From Rubrivivax sp. (GTDB lineage: Bacteria; Pseudomonadota; Gammaproteobacteria; Burkholderiales; Burkholderiaceae_C), in contig JAEUPF010000062.1 in assembly GCA_016790425.1 (NCBI GenBank), positions 1 through 55,204 of the forward strand: DNA of 55,204 nucleotides, given 5' to 3'. Position 1 is the first letter of the stretch; every line of letters begins with the position of its first letter. The notes beneath the pieces are model-generated. The model made no database searches. It worked only from the letters and a program-made list of their open reading frames with translations, and was not told the origin of the DNA. Positions 54,759 through 55,204 of this stretch are shown piece by piece. Both the position numbers and the translations under genes were made by a program.

Positions 54759-55204
54759 ATGAACGCTGCCGACCCGCCCGCCGGGCACCCTGCGCGGGCG
54801 CCTCGAACACCGCCGGCGCCGACCGCCCTGGTCGCCGACGACGAGCCGCTGCTGCGCGAGCGCCTCGTGGCGCACCTGGACCGCCTGTGGCCCGAACTGA
54901 CAGTCGTCGCCCAGGCCCGCAGCGGCCGCGAGGCGGTGGAGCTCTTCGACGAGCGCCCCTGCGACATCGTCTTCCTCGACATCCACATGCCCGGCCTGAA
55001 CGGGCTCGAAGCGGCACGCGCGATCGGCAACCGCGCCCTCGTCGTCTTCGTCACGGCGTTCGAGCAGTACGCGCTCGACGCCTTCGAGCGCGGCGCGCTC
55101 GACTACCTCGTCAAGCCGTTCGACGAAGCGCGGCTGGCGGCGACGCTGCAACGCCTGCGCGCCCGGCTGGCCGAGCGGATGCAGGCGCAGGCGATCGCCC
55201 CTTC
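54759..55204 (+). CDS. receiver-domain response regulator, LytTR type expected (truncated by window end)
   Basis: 148 codons visible, then the window ends. A receiver domain is present, with ADDEPLLRER, phospho-acceptor Asp in IVFLDIHMPG, Thr in VTAF and Lys in YLVKPFD. The phrase AFEQYALDAFERGALDYLVKPF is the LytTR-family (AlgR/YehT) signature, so the missing part should be a LytTR DNA-binding domain. It is the cognate regulator of the kinase just upstream. Confidence 0.85.
   Translation, partial: MNAADPPAGHPARAPRTPPAPTALVADDEPLLRERLVAHLDRLWPELTVVAQARSGREAVELFDERPCDIVFLDIHMPGLNGLEAARAIGNRALVVFVTAFEQYALDAFERGALDYLVKPFDEARLAATLQRLRARLAERMQAQAIAP

Overview
The window is very GC-rich, with near-universal G/C at third codon positions, overlapping ATGA gene junctions and a gene content (box benzoyl-CoA epoxidase pathway, BoxR, a Bug-type solute receptor, CaiB-type CoA-transferase) that points to a betaproteobacterium of the order Burkholderiales, probably an aerobic or facultative degrader of aromatic acids. 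No rRNA, tRNA, CRISPR array, insertion sequence or phage gene was seen. All coordinates, motifs and reading frames come from the sequence. Family names and pathway roles come from recall of those families; no database search was run.

Region 1 (1-6832) is all on the plus strand: a LivF-type ABC ATPase (end of an off-window transporter operon), a short-chain dehydrogenase behind a 15-bp tandem repeat, a small exported protein paired with an FmdE-like protein, a DmdC-type acyl-CoA dehydrogenase, a zinc-ribbon PrsW-type membrane protease and a 2-aminomuconate-deaminase-like RidA protein.

Region 2 (6860-21288) is an aerobic 'hybrid' benzoate pathway. On the minus strand bclA (benzoate-CoA ligase), an alpha/beta hydrolase and a zinc alcohol dehydrogenase form one operon. 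Divergent from it are boxR (regulator), then boxC-boxB-boxA and a beta-oxidation tail (enoyl-CoA hydratase, PaaH, MaoC-like dehydratase, beta-ketoadipyl-CoA thiolase, a 4HBT thioesterase). Benzoate is activated to benzoyl-CoA, epoxidised by BoxAB, ring-cleaved by BoxC and taken through 3-hydroxyadipyl-CoA and 3-oxoadipyl-CoA to succinyl-CoA and acetyl-CoA. The semialdehyde dehydrogenase BoxD is not in the window. Four copies of a TGCA-N6-TGC element sit on the boxR and boxC promoters and are likely BoxR operators.

Region 3 (21360-26534), convergent to the box operon, is the most unusual part: a four-gene minus-strand operon whose first gene fuses a reverse-rubrerythrin-like module (zinc/iron ribbon plus diiron four-helix bundle) to a full benzoate-CoA-ligase-like enzyme. 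It is followed by a crotonase, a BadH-like dehydrogenase and a separate ferritin-like protein. A TRIC/YadS membrane-channel gene upstream lacks its own in-frame stop and reads openly into the fusion gene.

Region 4 (26638-43555) is mixed catabolism: a solute-binding-domain protein without signal peptide, thpR, an exported beta-propeller protein, a sulfatase, an ornithine cyclodeaminase-PutA operon with a divergent Lrp-type regulator (ornithine to proline to glutamate), a Bug receptor/CoA-transferase/HMG-CoA-lyase-like cassette, hpd, hpaH, a PanE-like reductase and a YrdC/YciO-family protein.

Region 5 (43627-55204) is housekeeping and signalling: rhlE with a hairpin-rich leader, a small membrane protein, a PAS histidine kinase with a double-receiver partner, ettA, a large lipoprotein zinc metalloprotease, and a LytS-type kinase followed by a receiver protein cut by the window end. 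Across the window, 12-bp tandem repeats have expanded inter-domain linkers in at least four unrelated proteins.
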